A stretch of DNA of 64,000 nt from Adiantum capillus-veneris (Eukaryota; Streptophyta; Polypodiopsida; Polypodiales; Pteridaceae), in assembly GCA_014529385.2 (NCBI GenBank), contig CM043969.1:72861176-72925175 (forward strand). Reading direction: 5' to 3'. Each line of letters opens with the position of its first letter. Position 1 is the first letter of the stretch. The notes beneath the pieces were generated by a model. The model was not told where the DNA came from and did not search any database. It saw only the letters and a list, made by a program, of their open reading frames with translations. The translations under genes were made by a program, and so were the position numbers. Shown one piece after another: positions 23,480 to 36,856 of the stretch.

Positions 23480-24890
23480 TAGATGCTCTACCCCTACTGG
23501 GTTGTCCTCTAGTTTATTCATTTATCACATAGATTCCATACGATTCCCTTCCTTATCTTTGAAGGTCACCATATTACCCTTACCTCATAAAAGGGTAGAG
23601 AAGAGAGGGCTCTAACCCACGTGAAGGTAGCAAAGACCTTATGTTCTTCAAGCTAACCACTTGCGCAACGGCCCTCAATTGCACCCATAGGAGCGGATTG
23701 CATAATAAAAAACGATTCTGCTTGGCAGGCTCTGCATCCGCGCCCCACCCTTCCACTTCGGCCGCCGCCTTGCTCCAAGTGCTGATGCCCTCAACAAGAA
23801 GCTACTGAAGCACTTGTTGTGTTGTGTGTGTGTGTGTGTGTGCACATGCGGAACTGCGAACGAGCCCACATCACCCCTTCCCTTTCCTTCGCGTTCGCCA
23901 GAGGATCTTCCGGTATTCTGTCTAATAAACCAATAAACATGATTGGGTACCTAGTACTGGATCCTCATCGGTGTGCTTTCACAAAAGTGGGTGCACACTC
24001 TTTACATGGAACGATTCATCGTGCACCACGTGGCACACTTTTTAGCTCCTCAGTTTTATCTTTTGAATTGAATACCGGAGTGAAAGAGAATGCAATGTCC
24101 GTCTGTCGATCCTACGCAGGCTAGGGTCGATCAGGCGGACCAGTTTCCCCTTTGCTTGCTACCTCCTTGGAACGATTAGGATTCTCAAGGTATGGGGTTT
24201 CTCGTCCCTTGTTAGGTTTGTTCAATGGCATCTGTTTTCTGTGTTTTCAAGCCAACATTTTTTTCTCGCATGCCATGGGAAGCCACAATCACATTGTAAA
24301 GCCCTTGTTTTGCAGTTGGGAGCATGTATGTAATTTTTTCGACTCGAATGTTTGTGTGTGTATGTGTGCGCGTGCGTTTTACCAAGTCCAAAACTTGTCT
24401 ATGTTTGTGGAAAGTTAAATCAATGAGCCAAAGCCATATTGCATCGAGTGATACCGATCTGGTTTCTCTCACACACGTCTTGCGGGATCTACTGCAGCTG
24501 TTGTCAAATATGAAAGTAGTATTCGAGGATATGAGACTTTCTAAAGGAGTTCAAAGGAGTCCCCCAAAATTGACTAGGATCTAGTAAGCTATCAATGTTC
24601 TCTTTTTACAAGTTTTAGTTCATCTTGTATGGATGGTAGAATGATTCAAAAGTGGTCCTCAATTGTTAGGGTAGCTTACATTGTAGCCCCTGTGTACTTA
24701 GAGTGGTTTTTTTTTTGGTTTTTTTGTACTGCACTGCCAGTCTATTTTCCTTGCATACTAATTCTTATCATAATGCGCTGGAAGGTACTGTTTCTTCTCT
24801 TGTGCACATCTTGCCTTTTTCTTTCTTGGTTCAGTGTAATTTCTCAAAGTTATTTTGATTTGTAACCTTTTAACAGGGAAATTAAAGACC
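23480..24890. other. Upstream region of the EPSIN gene, with a possible leader intron
   Basis: GC content rises between about 23690 and 24130, as is common near plant promoters. A TG repeat lies at 23822-23843. A plausible 5' leader intron runs from AAG|GTATGG at 24191 to TTTTAACAG at 24876, which would leave 15 leader bases before the ATG at 24892. No TATA box is convincing. This is inference from splice-site look-alikes only. Confidence 0.35.
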
Positions 24891-24891
24891 G

Positions 24892-24932
24892 ATGGATTTT
24901 ATGAAAATTATCGACCAAACAGTCAGGGAATT
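24892..24932 (+). CDS. EPSIN: EPSIN coding exon 1
   Basis: 41 nt from the start codon, encoding [13 protein letters not shown] plus two bases. Donor GTAAGT at 24933. The next intron is 81 bp, ending TTTCAG at 25013. Confidence 0.88.
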
Positions 24933-25547
24933 GTAAGTCGAGAATTTGTAGATTCTACCCAGCCCACCTAAGTATTTTTGCAATTGATTTACTTGTTCAT
25001 ATTTCTCTTTCAGAAAAAGGGAAGTTAACAAAACCATCCTTAAAGTTCCGGAGATTGAACAAAAGGCAAGCGTACCACACATGATAATTATGCCGTGTTT
25101 ACATGGTCGGACCTTGTTTTGCATGCACGGCATCCTTCAGCTCCTGTTTTCCGATGCTTTATTGATGAGCATTAAATAAGGATTGAGAATAAGGTTTTGA
25201 ATAAAGGAGTCTTTACCATTTAATTCTTAGTAATTTTTTGATTGTCTTTCTCTCTTGCTAGGAGATTGATGAGCATTAAATAAGGATTGAGAATGAGGTT
25301 TCAAATAAAGGATTCTTTACCATTTATTTCTTAGTAATGTTTGATTGTCTTTCTCTCTTGCTATGAGTTCAGGGCTAAATTTTCTTGGTCTTATTTTCTA
25401 AGCAGCTAAGGACGATGAGTTGTTAACCACTAGGAGTCTTGTGTGTAGAGTCTATCAGAGCTAAAGAAGCACACTTGATCCAAAAGAAGTCAATTTGACC
25501 TGGAGATGGTTGTATCAAGGGCATCATGGCATACATTGCCTAGGGTC

Positions 25548-25607
<60 letters not shown>

Positions 25608-28298
25608 CACCAAGCACGTCGAAACCCTAACCCTAGCCCGTCGCTCACACCTGCTGCTGCAAAACCCTAACCCTAGCCCATCGCCCCGCCTGCCTTGCTC
25701 ATTTTGTTCCATCAGGTCAGTGTAAATTGGGCCTAAAATGGCGAAACTTTGTGAGCAGCAAAAACGTGTAGCCATGTGGCTACACTCTGACACTATAGTT
25801 GACGACGCGGGCTTGAAGCCTCGGAGTAGCTTTCTTGCTTTGTATTTTCATGTCTATTGCATGACTGCTTTGATGGAAAGGGGACTTTTGTAAAGCTAAA
25901 GTTGGAAGTAACAAAAAATCATACAAGAAGTTCCAACTCTCTTATACCTTGTTTGGAAAGCGCGGCGTAGCCTTGCGCGTCGCTGCCCTAAACCCTGTGC
26001 GTCACAGCTTGGCTCTGCTCCCCTCTGTGCTGCCCAACCTGCTCGTGCTACTCCTCCCACCTGCCCTTGCTTGCGCTAGCCCATCCAACCCCGCCCACCT
26101 CCTCTCTATTGCTCCCTCCCTGCTCAACCCACCCCGCCCCACTCCCTTGCACACACCTGCCAGCCCTTACCCAACCCCCCGCCCTCGCCCTCGCCCCCGC
26201 CCACCTCCAAACCCCGCCCCTCCTACCTCTCTCCTGCACCCTCACATTCGCAACCTGCCCTTTTCCCTATCCCGCCATTTCCCGCCGCCCTCATTGCTTG
26301 CTCAACCTTGTCCCCCTCCATTCATTTTTGGGTTTGAGTTTCTTTTCCAAGCAAGTTTTTTTCACCGATTCTCCCTCAAGTATTATGGCACTATCGATGG
26401 TCATTCCAAAAGATCTTCACCGCAAGTAGGTGATCGAGGAAGTTCTCTCTCAAAGAGGGGCTGTTGGCCGCCTGGTAGGATGCTCCTACTCTCCTGTCAA
26501 CATCGGGAGTGGCTTTCGTGCACTCTCACAAGTTCAGATGAAGGCAAAGTGGAGGATATCATCCTACTTGGCAGAGGTACTTTCATTGCTATTTTCTCAT
26601 CAAATGAACTTGCTTCTATTGTCACTAGCCACACTCCGGGGACAGAGTGGTTTTTCTACACCCATGGTATGAGGATTTTTCTCTAGCTGGTTTTGAGGAC
26701 AGATGTCAAGTTCCAAACTATCCAGTTAAAATATCCTTTCCAGAGCTTCCGTCGCAATTTTGGTTGCCCGACATGTTGCGAAAAATGGGCTGTATCTTCG
26801 GCATATCATTCGCGTGCTCGGCACAAACCATACATCTGTGCCATCTATGAAGGTGGCTACTCTCCCCTCCACAGTTTTTCCAGATACCATCACCTTTGAA
26901 TGGAACGGGGTGGTGCACTCGCAGAGGATTGTGGTTACGGGCCGACCTAACTAGTGCCTCAGATGTCATGAGACGGGGCACTCGGTGAGGGATTACCCTA
27001 GAGGGAAATAATAGAGACAAAATGATCGAAGGAAGAGACAACCCTCACAACCACAACAGAGTTCTGTACAACAGCAGCAAAGTGCTGGGCAACAACACAG
27101 TGTAGAGCTAACTCAGAGACAGAGACAGAGGCAGAGGCAGGTAGGTAGATAGGGACAGGCAGAGCCCACCCTTGTTTATAGAAGGGTTGTGAGACAAAGG
27201 TTGGCAGGAGAAGAGCAACCCATTGACAGATCTCTAGAGGAGAGATTACCGGACCCGAATCCAGAGGAGATTCCAGAGCAGGAGGACAGAAGGGTAGAGG
27301 AAGACCAGCAATCAGTGCCAGTCCGGCTTGTCTAGGGGCAACTTGAGTTGCCCCAGGATAGACCTGTCTTACAAACTTTGGATCTCTGGGAGATGCAGTC
27401 TCAGGTACCTCTCACAAGAGGTTTTGTTCAGGAGGAGCAAGAGAGTGAGTCCTCACAGTTTACCGACGATTTTGACTATTCAGCAGGCTTTGCATCCCCA
27501 ACAGATGTCCCACTCTCTGAGATCTTACCACCTCAGTTTTTTGCGCTTGGTCCATGGAGATCTCTAGATGTTTCTTTGAGGAGTGGGCCACTATGTCTCG
27601 ACCTTCTTTTCCTGCAGTCATTAGGAACTTGTCACATCTTCCTCGGCCCTCAAAGAGCCCCCATGATTAGATTTAGAATACAGGTCTTACCAAGGGACTC
27701 CTTTTGGACAAGGGAGGGTGTTTATGATATCTTCCAGGAGCAGACGATGATTGAAGCCAACTTATGGATATCAGACAATTTGCAGATTTGTTTGAGTCAG
27801 TTCAGAGATGCCTTAGGGAAGTTGGTATGGTTAGAGAGATGCGCATCTTGGTACCTTCCCTCGGCTTTTGAGGTGGACAGCAAGTGGGTCCCCCTTGCCT
27901 CTCTTACAGTTCGGTTGTGCCGTAGATCCACTTCCTTTTTTGGAGTTCATCATCAAGAAATGTTAGAATGGATGCGGATGATCGCGGAGGCATGGCCTAG
28001 GGGGCCGAGACTTCATAGTCCCTTGGCTTCTATGAGTAGCTACAGGAGGTCCTTACTTTGGATGCTTTTTATCAGTCAGATAAACAATACTTGACATGGT
28101 AATTTTCGCTACATCCATGCAGACTTGATCGCTGTCCTTTTAGCTACACTTCACTACTTGGTTAAAGTATCTTGATCTCTAGATGTTTCTGTGGTTTGTT
28201 ATTGGATTTTCCCCCAAGATCTCATTGTACACTTGTCAGGGTTTATTGTATATGGATCGATGGTCGATTTTATGTAATGCAAAGGGCCAAGCCCCACT

Positions 28299-28374
<76 letters not shown>

Positions 28375-31300
28375 AGGACGAGGAGGAGGAGGAGGAGAAG
28401 AGAGTTTTAACGTCGTAGGAAACTATCCCAAGAGACCTTAAAGATCGAGCCGACGAGGAGAGTTGAACTCAAGACCTCTTATTCAAGAGGGAAATGGCAT
28501 AACCAATCTACCACACTTAGGTGATAGAAGAGAGAGAGTGTCACCAGGAGGTGTATTTTTCCTGTTGCCTTCCGTAAATAAGTATTAGATATATTTATTT
28601 TATTTTTACTTGTTTGTCCCGGAACCCTTGAAAAGGTGCAAGTGGACATTGCATGGCCAGTGTGAAACGGTTGCAGCCAAATGGGTTTCTCACATCGGGG
28701 ATCTAGGTCGGTCAGACAGGGACTGCCCGGGCCAGTTAGCACTGGATTCTGATGAGTATGGAAGCTCGTGTGCGCCAAACTGGAATTTGGGCCACTCGTC
28801 AAGTCACTGCAACTTTATAAGTTGAAAGGGGCCAGTAAATTAACCCACATTGTAGATGTTGGTCAAATGGTAGTCTTCAATGATGGTAAGGAGACCGATA
28901 GGGACGCCATGGAAGCATCTCCTAAAATTTAGGGAACTGCTATTTTTGACCGGAAAATGTGTTCGCGTCATTAGCTCTGGAATGACAAGGGGAACATTTT
29001 ATTGCTCTGTTGCCAAGTCAACTGACGCACCAGTCGAGATATTTTTAGCAGGGAAAGCCCAAACTCGGAAACTGGGCGACGTGTCAGCCTGTGAGCGATT
29101 CTGCCACTCTGGGAGGCAAAAACGAGCTGCATATCAACGAAGGGGGCGCCATTTTCAGCCTGAGGTGGATTGTAGCAGGTACAGAAGCTATGGAATGCTT
29201 ACCTTGCCCTCTATGCACAGTATGGTGACGGGAGTGATGCCCCGCACGCTACATACTGCTCTCTTTCTCCCCTACGTACATTATGTTATGCCCCACTAGT
29301 GGGCTTCTCATTTGACCTATGTACAGCTGTGGGGAAGTATGCTTTCATGCTGAGGCAAGAGCCTCTTTGCACAGGAACCGGTGTAGCTAGCTGTTGCACC
29401 AAAGCAGGTCCACGAGAGGGTGATAACCTCTCGATTGCGCAGTAAATTCAGCACTGTTTGCTTGCTGTTTTTACTCTGTTTTGAGACTGTTTTGTGCCCA
29501 GGATGCTTCGAGAATCAAGGGGCACCAAGCCCAAGGTGCAGGGAACAGTGCAGGGACCGTCGTGTGTCCAAATCAGGTCAAAAACAGGACTGAACCAGAA
29601 ATTACAGCGACCTGGAATTTACTGTTTTGTGCTCCCGACTGAGGGACAACGCCAGTGGGATAGAGTCCTGAGGTTGGAAACTGATTCGGGTTAATTTCGG
29701 TACTGTTACGTTGCCGAAATTTTGCCGAATCTAGAGCGTACTAGCTGGATGCAGGTGTTATCTTCCAAGGACTCTCTTTTTGTAATTCCCTCTCTCTAAA
29801 TTAAAGAAATACCGAAAGGGGCGCCAGTCTTTGGGGCCTACAGGGTGTCGGTCTCGTGTGCGCAGTGACATTCTAGTCGCTGCACGCAACTGTGTTCTCT
29901 TCCCTTCTCAGTGCTCTGTGTAAAGTTAACAGGTAATTGAAATAGTACCGTCCTCTACGTTGTATAGGCCGGTTATATGGTTCCATCGACGGGATAGTCA
30001 CTTTTTCTTCAAAAAGTGCAGCGTGGATTGTTGTGGGTGAAAGCAACACAGAGCTTGTCGATATGGCAGAGAAGAGAGACCAAGTACCTGAAGAGGGATC
30101 TTCCTCACATGGCACAGAGAAAATTCCTTCAACTCTTCAAGAAAAGGACAGGTTGTTTAGAACTCAACTGCGTTGTTGCATGGACATGTTTCAGCAGTTG
30201 GCTAACAACCCAAGGATGCAGGAATTCTTACAGGCTTCGACACAGGGTTTTCAGCCTCCTACACAGGGCATGACTGAGCCGTTGCAGGAAAAGGAGATTT
30301 GCAATGTGTAGAGGACTCATGATGGTCGAGGGAAAGCCCATGTGGTTGAGCAACTAGCGGTGTCCAATGATCCAAAGCAACTTGCTTTAGCTGGACAAGA
30401 ACCATTTGTGAATGGTCAAGGGAGCAATAAACAGGCTATGCGTCAAACTCTTCCATTACCTAATACTTATCCTGGTTATTTTGGAGGTGGTTCAGTGTTT
30501 CAAGCTATGGCTGGACCTTCCACAGGTTATATGCCAGGGAATGTGTTCGGGACAATGCAAACAGGCATGGGTAACCCTATGTACGCGAACATGGGTGTCC
30601 AAACAGGTTTTCAGGGTGCCTATGCCAGTTTCGAGTGCCTGGAACACAATTTGGTATGGCTGGTTTTTTGTTGCCATACGTACAAAATGCAGATATGACA
30701 GGGAAAACAGTTGATGCGAGTGCTGGAATGAACACTCATGGAGCACCACTGTTACAGGCACCTGTTTATGATAATGTGGCTCCTTTGAGTCAGCCTAAGG
30801 ATTACAAGGAAGGTGGGCAGGGAGTGAAGTTTGAAACTTTCAGAGGAACTAAGGACCAATTAAAGGCTTTGACCTTCATACAGCAGTTCGATGCAGCTTA
30901 TGCTGGAGGCAACTTCACGGAATCTTCAAAGATACGCAAGGCTGCCACTTTCTTGAAAGGGAATGCACTTCAATGGTGGACCACATTGTTGAACCAAGGT
31001 CAAGCCCCAACAACGTGGGTCCAATTCAAACAACTTTTTGCGCCTGCATGGTTGACAAACACTTTTGAAGTGGATGTGATGACGGAATGGCACGAGTTGA
31101 ATGCTAAACAGTGTGCGAATCTGGAAGAGTACAATAAACGGTTTTGGGCCGCACTGTTGCCAGTCACCTCTTAAGTTTGTGCCTTTGTCAGAACAAATTG
31201 AGAAGTACTGTTGCGGATTGCCCAAGAAAATCAGGGACTACGGCACAAAGACTACTGACATGAATATGTTTCCATTGATAGAGAATGCAAGAGTGGCCAA

Positions 31301-34300
31301 CAATCTGTCGAAGGGAGATTCCGATGGATTTAATAGCCACAAGAAAGGGGTCCAGGGCAAACAGTTTTCAGCCAAGGGCAATGTTGCAGCAAAGCCTTCT
31401 GAGTCTCCTGCAAAGAAGCCCTCCACTGAAGAAGCTGATACGTCCAAGAAGCAGTCTAAATCTTCTTCGGAACGAGGACAAGGATAAAAAAGGCATTTTT
31501 CTGGCAAAACTTTTCAAGAAAGGAAAGCTCTTAGGGAGGCCAAGAAATGCTACATTTGTGAATAGGAAGGACACTTTGCAAATGAGTGCCCACAGAAGAA
31601 GTCACAGGATAAGGATGACAAGTCAGACCATAAAGGGAAGAAGCCAAAGCCGATTGCAGGACTTGTTCTAGATTTGGTTGGAGATCAGCCAAACACAGAT
31701 GCCACGGAGCTGTGCAGAGCTTGGGGCAAAGTTAGAGACCAGACAGTGCCGGTTTTCTTTGATCCAGGAGCCCGTGCAAATTTCATATCACCAGAATTGG
31801 CATCAAAGTTGGGCATTCGTGCAGAGGAGATGGGTATGACATGCGAAGCAGGTTTGGCATGCCCAGGACATTCAGAGCCTGTTACTCCCATTCTGGGAAA
31901 GCTTCGTTTGCACATTCAGAGCTATGTGGATGCAGAAGAATTCCATATTATGCCGCTTGAGGGCTGTGATGTGTTATTGGGTATCCCATGGTGTTATAGG
32001 TTGCATGTTATGGTGGATACTTACAACAAAAAGATTACCCTTGTACATAGAGGAAAGACTCATGTCCTTGATGTAAAGCTTAAAGGCGAGTCTGTTCCAG
32101 TTGTTTCTGCTTCTGCTATTTCATCTGTAATAAAGAATCATCTTTCTGCGTACTTGATCTTTGCAAAAGAAGTACCTCAAGTTGTATCTAATTTGTCTAC
32201 CTTAGATAAAGACAGGTCAACTTCTTTGAGTGGTTTCAGTGATTGTTTTTCGGACTCTTTGCTAGGGGAGTTACCTCCTGAGAGACCTGAGGATCATACT
32301 ATAGATCTTGTGCCAGGTTCTAGTCCACCGAATAGACCACCATACAGGGTTAGTGCAGCCCAGCAGAAAGAGATTATGGGTCAGGTCAACGAGCTTTTAG
32401 AGAAGGGGCTGATTCAGCCCAGTTCATCCCCTTTTTGTTCGCCTGTACTCTTAGTGCAGAAGAAGGATGGTTCATGGCGCATGTGCATTGACTATCGCGC
32501 CTTGAATAAGAATACCATCAAGAACAGGTTCCCCATACCGAGGATAGATGACATTCTTGATCGGCTTGAGGGAGCGTCATTGTTTACAAGAATAGACCTA
32601 AAGAGCGGGTATCATCAGATACGCATTAGGCCAGAAGATGTCCATAAGACTGCGTTCAGGACAACATTTGGTCTCTATGAGTTTCTTGTCATGCCATTTG
32701 GTCTCACAAATGCTCCTGCCACATTTAATAGAATGATGGACATAATTTTTAGACCACATAGAAACTTCGTGGGTACCTTCTTTGATGACATGATTGTCTA
32801 CTCAAAGTCTGAAGAGGAGCATAGGGATCACTTGACCGCAGGTTTCAATGAGCTACGCAAGAATAGGCTACTCATCAATGCGAAGAAAAGTGAGTTCTTT
32901 TTGCAAGAAATTCACTTCCTTGGGCACATTGTTTCAAAGAATGGGGTACGCATGGATCCCGCTAAAGTGGAAGCAATTAGGTCATGGCCAGACTTGAAGT
33001 CTGTACATGACATTCGACGCTTTCTAGGCTTATGTTCCTACTACAGGAGGTTCATCCGAAATTTTGCTGAGATTGCTTCTCCACTCCATGCACTGCAAGG
33101 AAAAGGAGTTACTTTCAAGTGGACAGCCAAGGAAATTTTAGCGTTCAAACACTTGAAAGAGAAGCTGACTTCAGATCCGGTAATTATTTTGCCAGATCTT
33201 TCTAAACCTTTTGTGGTTCAATGTGATGCGTGTGGCCATAGTCTTGGTGCAGTTCTAATGCAGAATGGCCGAGTAGTCGCATATGAGAGCAGAATTCTTT
33301 TGAAGACTGAAAGGAACTTGCAAGTCTATGAGAAAGAATTGCTGGCAGTAATTCATGCTCTCACTAGTTGGAAACACTATTTGCTAGGGGCTGATTTTGT
33401 TGTCCAAACGGATTATCAAACCTTGCGATATTTTCTTACACATACGAAGTTGTCTGAGAAGCACATGCGATGGGCAAACATCTTGTCAATGTTCCATTTT
33501 CAGATTGTGCATGTGCAAGGGAAAAAGAACGTGGTGGCTGATGCGTTGTCACGAAAGCCCCAAATTTCAGCAGTGTCAATTCCGTACCATTGTGAACTAG
33601 ACGAAATGAAGACACAATATGCTGAAGATTCAGATTTTGCAAGGATCTATGACCAGCTTGTTGATGGGCAACATCATGAGCACTATATGCTTAAGAATGA
33701 CTTTCTCATGATGCATGGAAAGTTATGCGTTACTAAAGAGTTACGGCCAAAGATTTTGATGGAAAGTCATGCTCCACCTTATGCTGGGCATCGTGGAATT
33801 GATGCGACAGTGAAAGGGGTTGAGGCATTCTTCTATTGGCCAGCTTTGCGTCAAGATGTTGACACATTTGTAAGATCATGCTTAGTATGCCAAAAAGTCA
33901 AATTTGACAGACAAAAGCAACCGGGATTGTTGCAGCCATTGCCGATCCCTGATAGGCCATGGGAAAGTATAGCAATGGACTTTATCTTTGATCTTCCAAG
34001 GACGCAAATAGGAAATGATGGGATTTGGACTATCATTTGTAGGTTCAGTAAGCAGGCCCATTTCATTCCTGTTAGGAAGAAGATAAAGCCACAACACATG
34101 GTCAAGATATTCATGAGCAATATCTTTAAATATCATGGGATGCCTCAGTTAATTGTCAGTGATAGGGATCTACGTATGACGAGTCTTTTCTGGAAGGCAT
34201 TGTTTGAGAACATGGGCACTACGCTCAAGTTCTCTTCTTCGTTTCATCCGCAAACTGATGGACAGTCAGAAGAGGCAAATTCTACTGTCTTGGACCTACT

Positions 34301-36795
34301 CAAATGTTATGTCTCAGAGCACAAGGCAACTTGGGAACACCATCTCCCATTGGTTGAATATGCTTACAATAACACTGTGCATACATCAACAGGTAAGGCA
34401 CCATTTGAGATAGTGGAAGGAGGAAAGAAAGTCCCACCCATTTTGCAGACTAAGGACAAGATATTTGAGGCAGACAAGTATGTGCAAGATATGGATGAAA
34501 CATACAGGAAGATAAAGATTGCTCTTGAGAAGACTCAGGCTAAACAAAAGAAAGTTGCTGATCGTCACCGTCGTGAACTTGTATTTTCACTTGGTGATTA
34601 GGTACTTTTGCGCTTTGAAAAGGCCAGGTTAAGGAAAAGGAAAGGCAAGGAACGCTTGTTTCCTAAGCTCAGTATGCGATATTATGGTCCTTTTCAGATT
34701 TCAGAAAAGATCAGCGATGTAGCTTACAGGTTAAAGCTACCAGAAGGCTGGAAAATAGATAATGCTTTTCATGTCAGCCTTCTAAGGCCCTTTGTTGATG
34801 ATGTGCCAGAGAATATGCTTGATGAGGAACAACCCGAAGTGGAAGAATTGGATGAAATCCTTGTTCCTGAACAGATATTGGCACATAAAGAAAGAAAGGT
34901 TAGAGGAAAAGTTGCAAGACGCTGTTTGGTGAAGTTCAAAAACTATCCATCGTTAGATGCCAAATGGATGGAAGACTCTGAATTGGTTGATTCACCTCAG
35001 CTATTGCAATTGTATCTTGAAGCCTTTCAGATGGAACCCACAGTGACTTGATGCAGCCTTTTTGGAGCAAGGCAAGAGCATGGTTCATGATGCTCAAGAG
35101 AGTAGTTAAGCAATTGTATCTACTCTTTCCATACAGAATTTAGCTAGAGAAGTTTTTGCTCATGAGTACACTAGAAGACTTCTATGCTTGATATATGTGT
35201 CGTAGCCAGGTTGGTGGGATTGCTTAATCGTCCAACGCTACATTTCCGGAAGCATGTATATCTTGGATTCCCATCATAGAATATATGTGATATTAGGAGA
35301 TATCCGCACGTATTATTGGCATGCAAGCGAGGTCGCTTGCAGTATTTCAAGGGTGGGGTGTGTCACCAGGAAGTGTATTTTTCCTGTTGCCTTCCGTAAA
35401 TAAGTATTAGATATATTTATTTTATTTTTACTTGTTTGTCCCGGAACCCTTGAAAAGGTGCAAGTGGACATTGCATGGCCAGTGTGAAACGGCTGCAGCC
35501 AAATGGGTTTCTCACATCGGGGATCTAGGTCGGTCAGACAGGGACTGCCCGGGCCAGTTAGCACTGGATTCTGATGAGTATGGAAGCTCGTATGCGCCAA
35601 ACTGGAATTTGGGCCACTCGTCAAGTCACTGCAACTTTATAAGTTGAAAGGGGCCAGTAAATTAACCCACATTGTAGATGTTGGTCAAATGGTAGTCTTC
35701 AATGATGGTAAGGAGACCGATAGGGACGCCATGGAAGCATCTCCTAAAATTTAGGGAACTGCTATTTTTGACCGGAAAATGTGTTCGCGTCATTAGCTCT
35801 GGAATGACAAGGGGAACATTTTATTGCTCTGTTGCCAAGTCAACTGACGCACCAGTCGAGATATTTTTAGCAGGGAAAGCCCAAACTCGGAAACTGGGCG
35901 ACGTGTCAGCCTGTGAGCGATTCTGCCACTCTGGGAGGCAAAAACGAGCTGCATATCAACGAAGGGGGCGCCATTTTCAGCCTGAGGTGGATTGTAGTAG
36001 GTACAGAAGCTATGGAATGCTTACCTTGCCCTCTATGCACAGTATGGTGACGGGAGTGATGCCCCGAACGCTACATACTGCTCTCTTTCTCCCCTACGTA
36101 CATTATGTTATGCCCCACTAGTGGGCTTCTCATTTGACCTATGTACAGCTGTGGGGAAGTATGCTTTCATGCTGAGGCAAGAGCCTCTTTGCACAGGAAC
36201 CGGTGTAGCTAGCTGCTGCACCAAAGCAGGTCCACGAGAGGGTGATAACCTCTCGATTGCGCAGTAAATTCAGCACTGTTTGCTTGCTGTTTTTACTCTG
36301 TTTTGAGACTGTTTTGTGCCCGGGATGCTTCCAGAATCAAGGGGCACCAAGCCCAAGGTGCAGGGAACAGTGCAGGGACCGTCGTGTGTCCAAATCAGGT
36401 AAAAAACAGGACTGAACCAGAAATTACAGCGACCTGGAATTTACTGTTTTGTGCTCCCGACTGAGGGACAATGCCAGTGGGATAGAGTCCTGAGCTTGGA
36501 AATTGATTCGGGTTAATTTCGGTACCGTTATGTTGCCGAAATTTTGCCGAATCTGGAGCGTACTAGCTGGATGCAGGTGTTATCTTCCAAGGACTCTCTT
36601 TTTGTAATTCCCTCTCTCTAAATTAAAGAAATACCGAAAGGGGCGCCAGTCTTTGGGGCCTACAGGGTGTCGGTCTCGTGTGCGCAGTGACATTCTAGTC
36701 GCTGCACGCAACTGTGTTCTCTTCCCTTCTCAGTGCTCTGTGTAAAGTTAACAGGTAATTGAAATAGTACCGCCCTCTACGTTGTATAGGCCCGT

Positions 36796-36856
<61 letters not shown>

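Larger units (their letters stand above)
28539..36799 (+). mobile_element. Gypsy-1: nearly complete chromodomain Ty3/gypsy element
   Basis: Two LTRs of identical length (1439 bp; 28539-29977 and 35361-36799) flank a primer site, gag, a long pol and a chromodomain ORF, then a polypurine tract AAGGGTGGGGTG at 35349-35360. By eye the LTRs differ at roughly 17 positions (about 99% identical), so the insertion is fairly young. Both flanks read GAGAG, consistent with a 5-bp target duplication in a GA repeat. Coding damage (stops and frameshifts in gag and one stop near the end of pol) suggests this copy is not autonomous. Confidence 0.93.

Noticed and set aside
23675-23869. Minus-strand 64-codon ORF in the GC-rich region upstream of EPSIN
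   Set aside because: The His-Thr run comes from a TG repeat and the remainder matches nothing I recognise.
25949-26686. 245-codon proline-rich ORF
   Set aside because: Its first half is a C-rich low-complexity stretch open in several frames; the recognisable LINE ORF1 motifs lie in other frames downstream.
28745-28775. Hammerhead-like CTGATGAG in the gypsy-1 LTR
   Set aside because: A short stem follows but the required GAAA core is absent.
28880-29299. 139-codon ORF, repeated at 35702-36121
   Set aside because: Both copies lie inside the gypsy-1 LTRs and match no gag, pol or host motif. Identity reflects the LTR pair, not coding selection.
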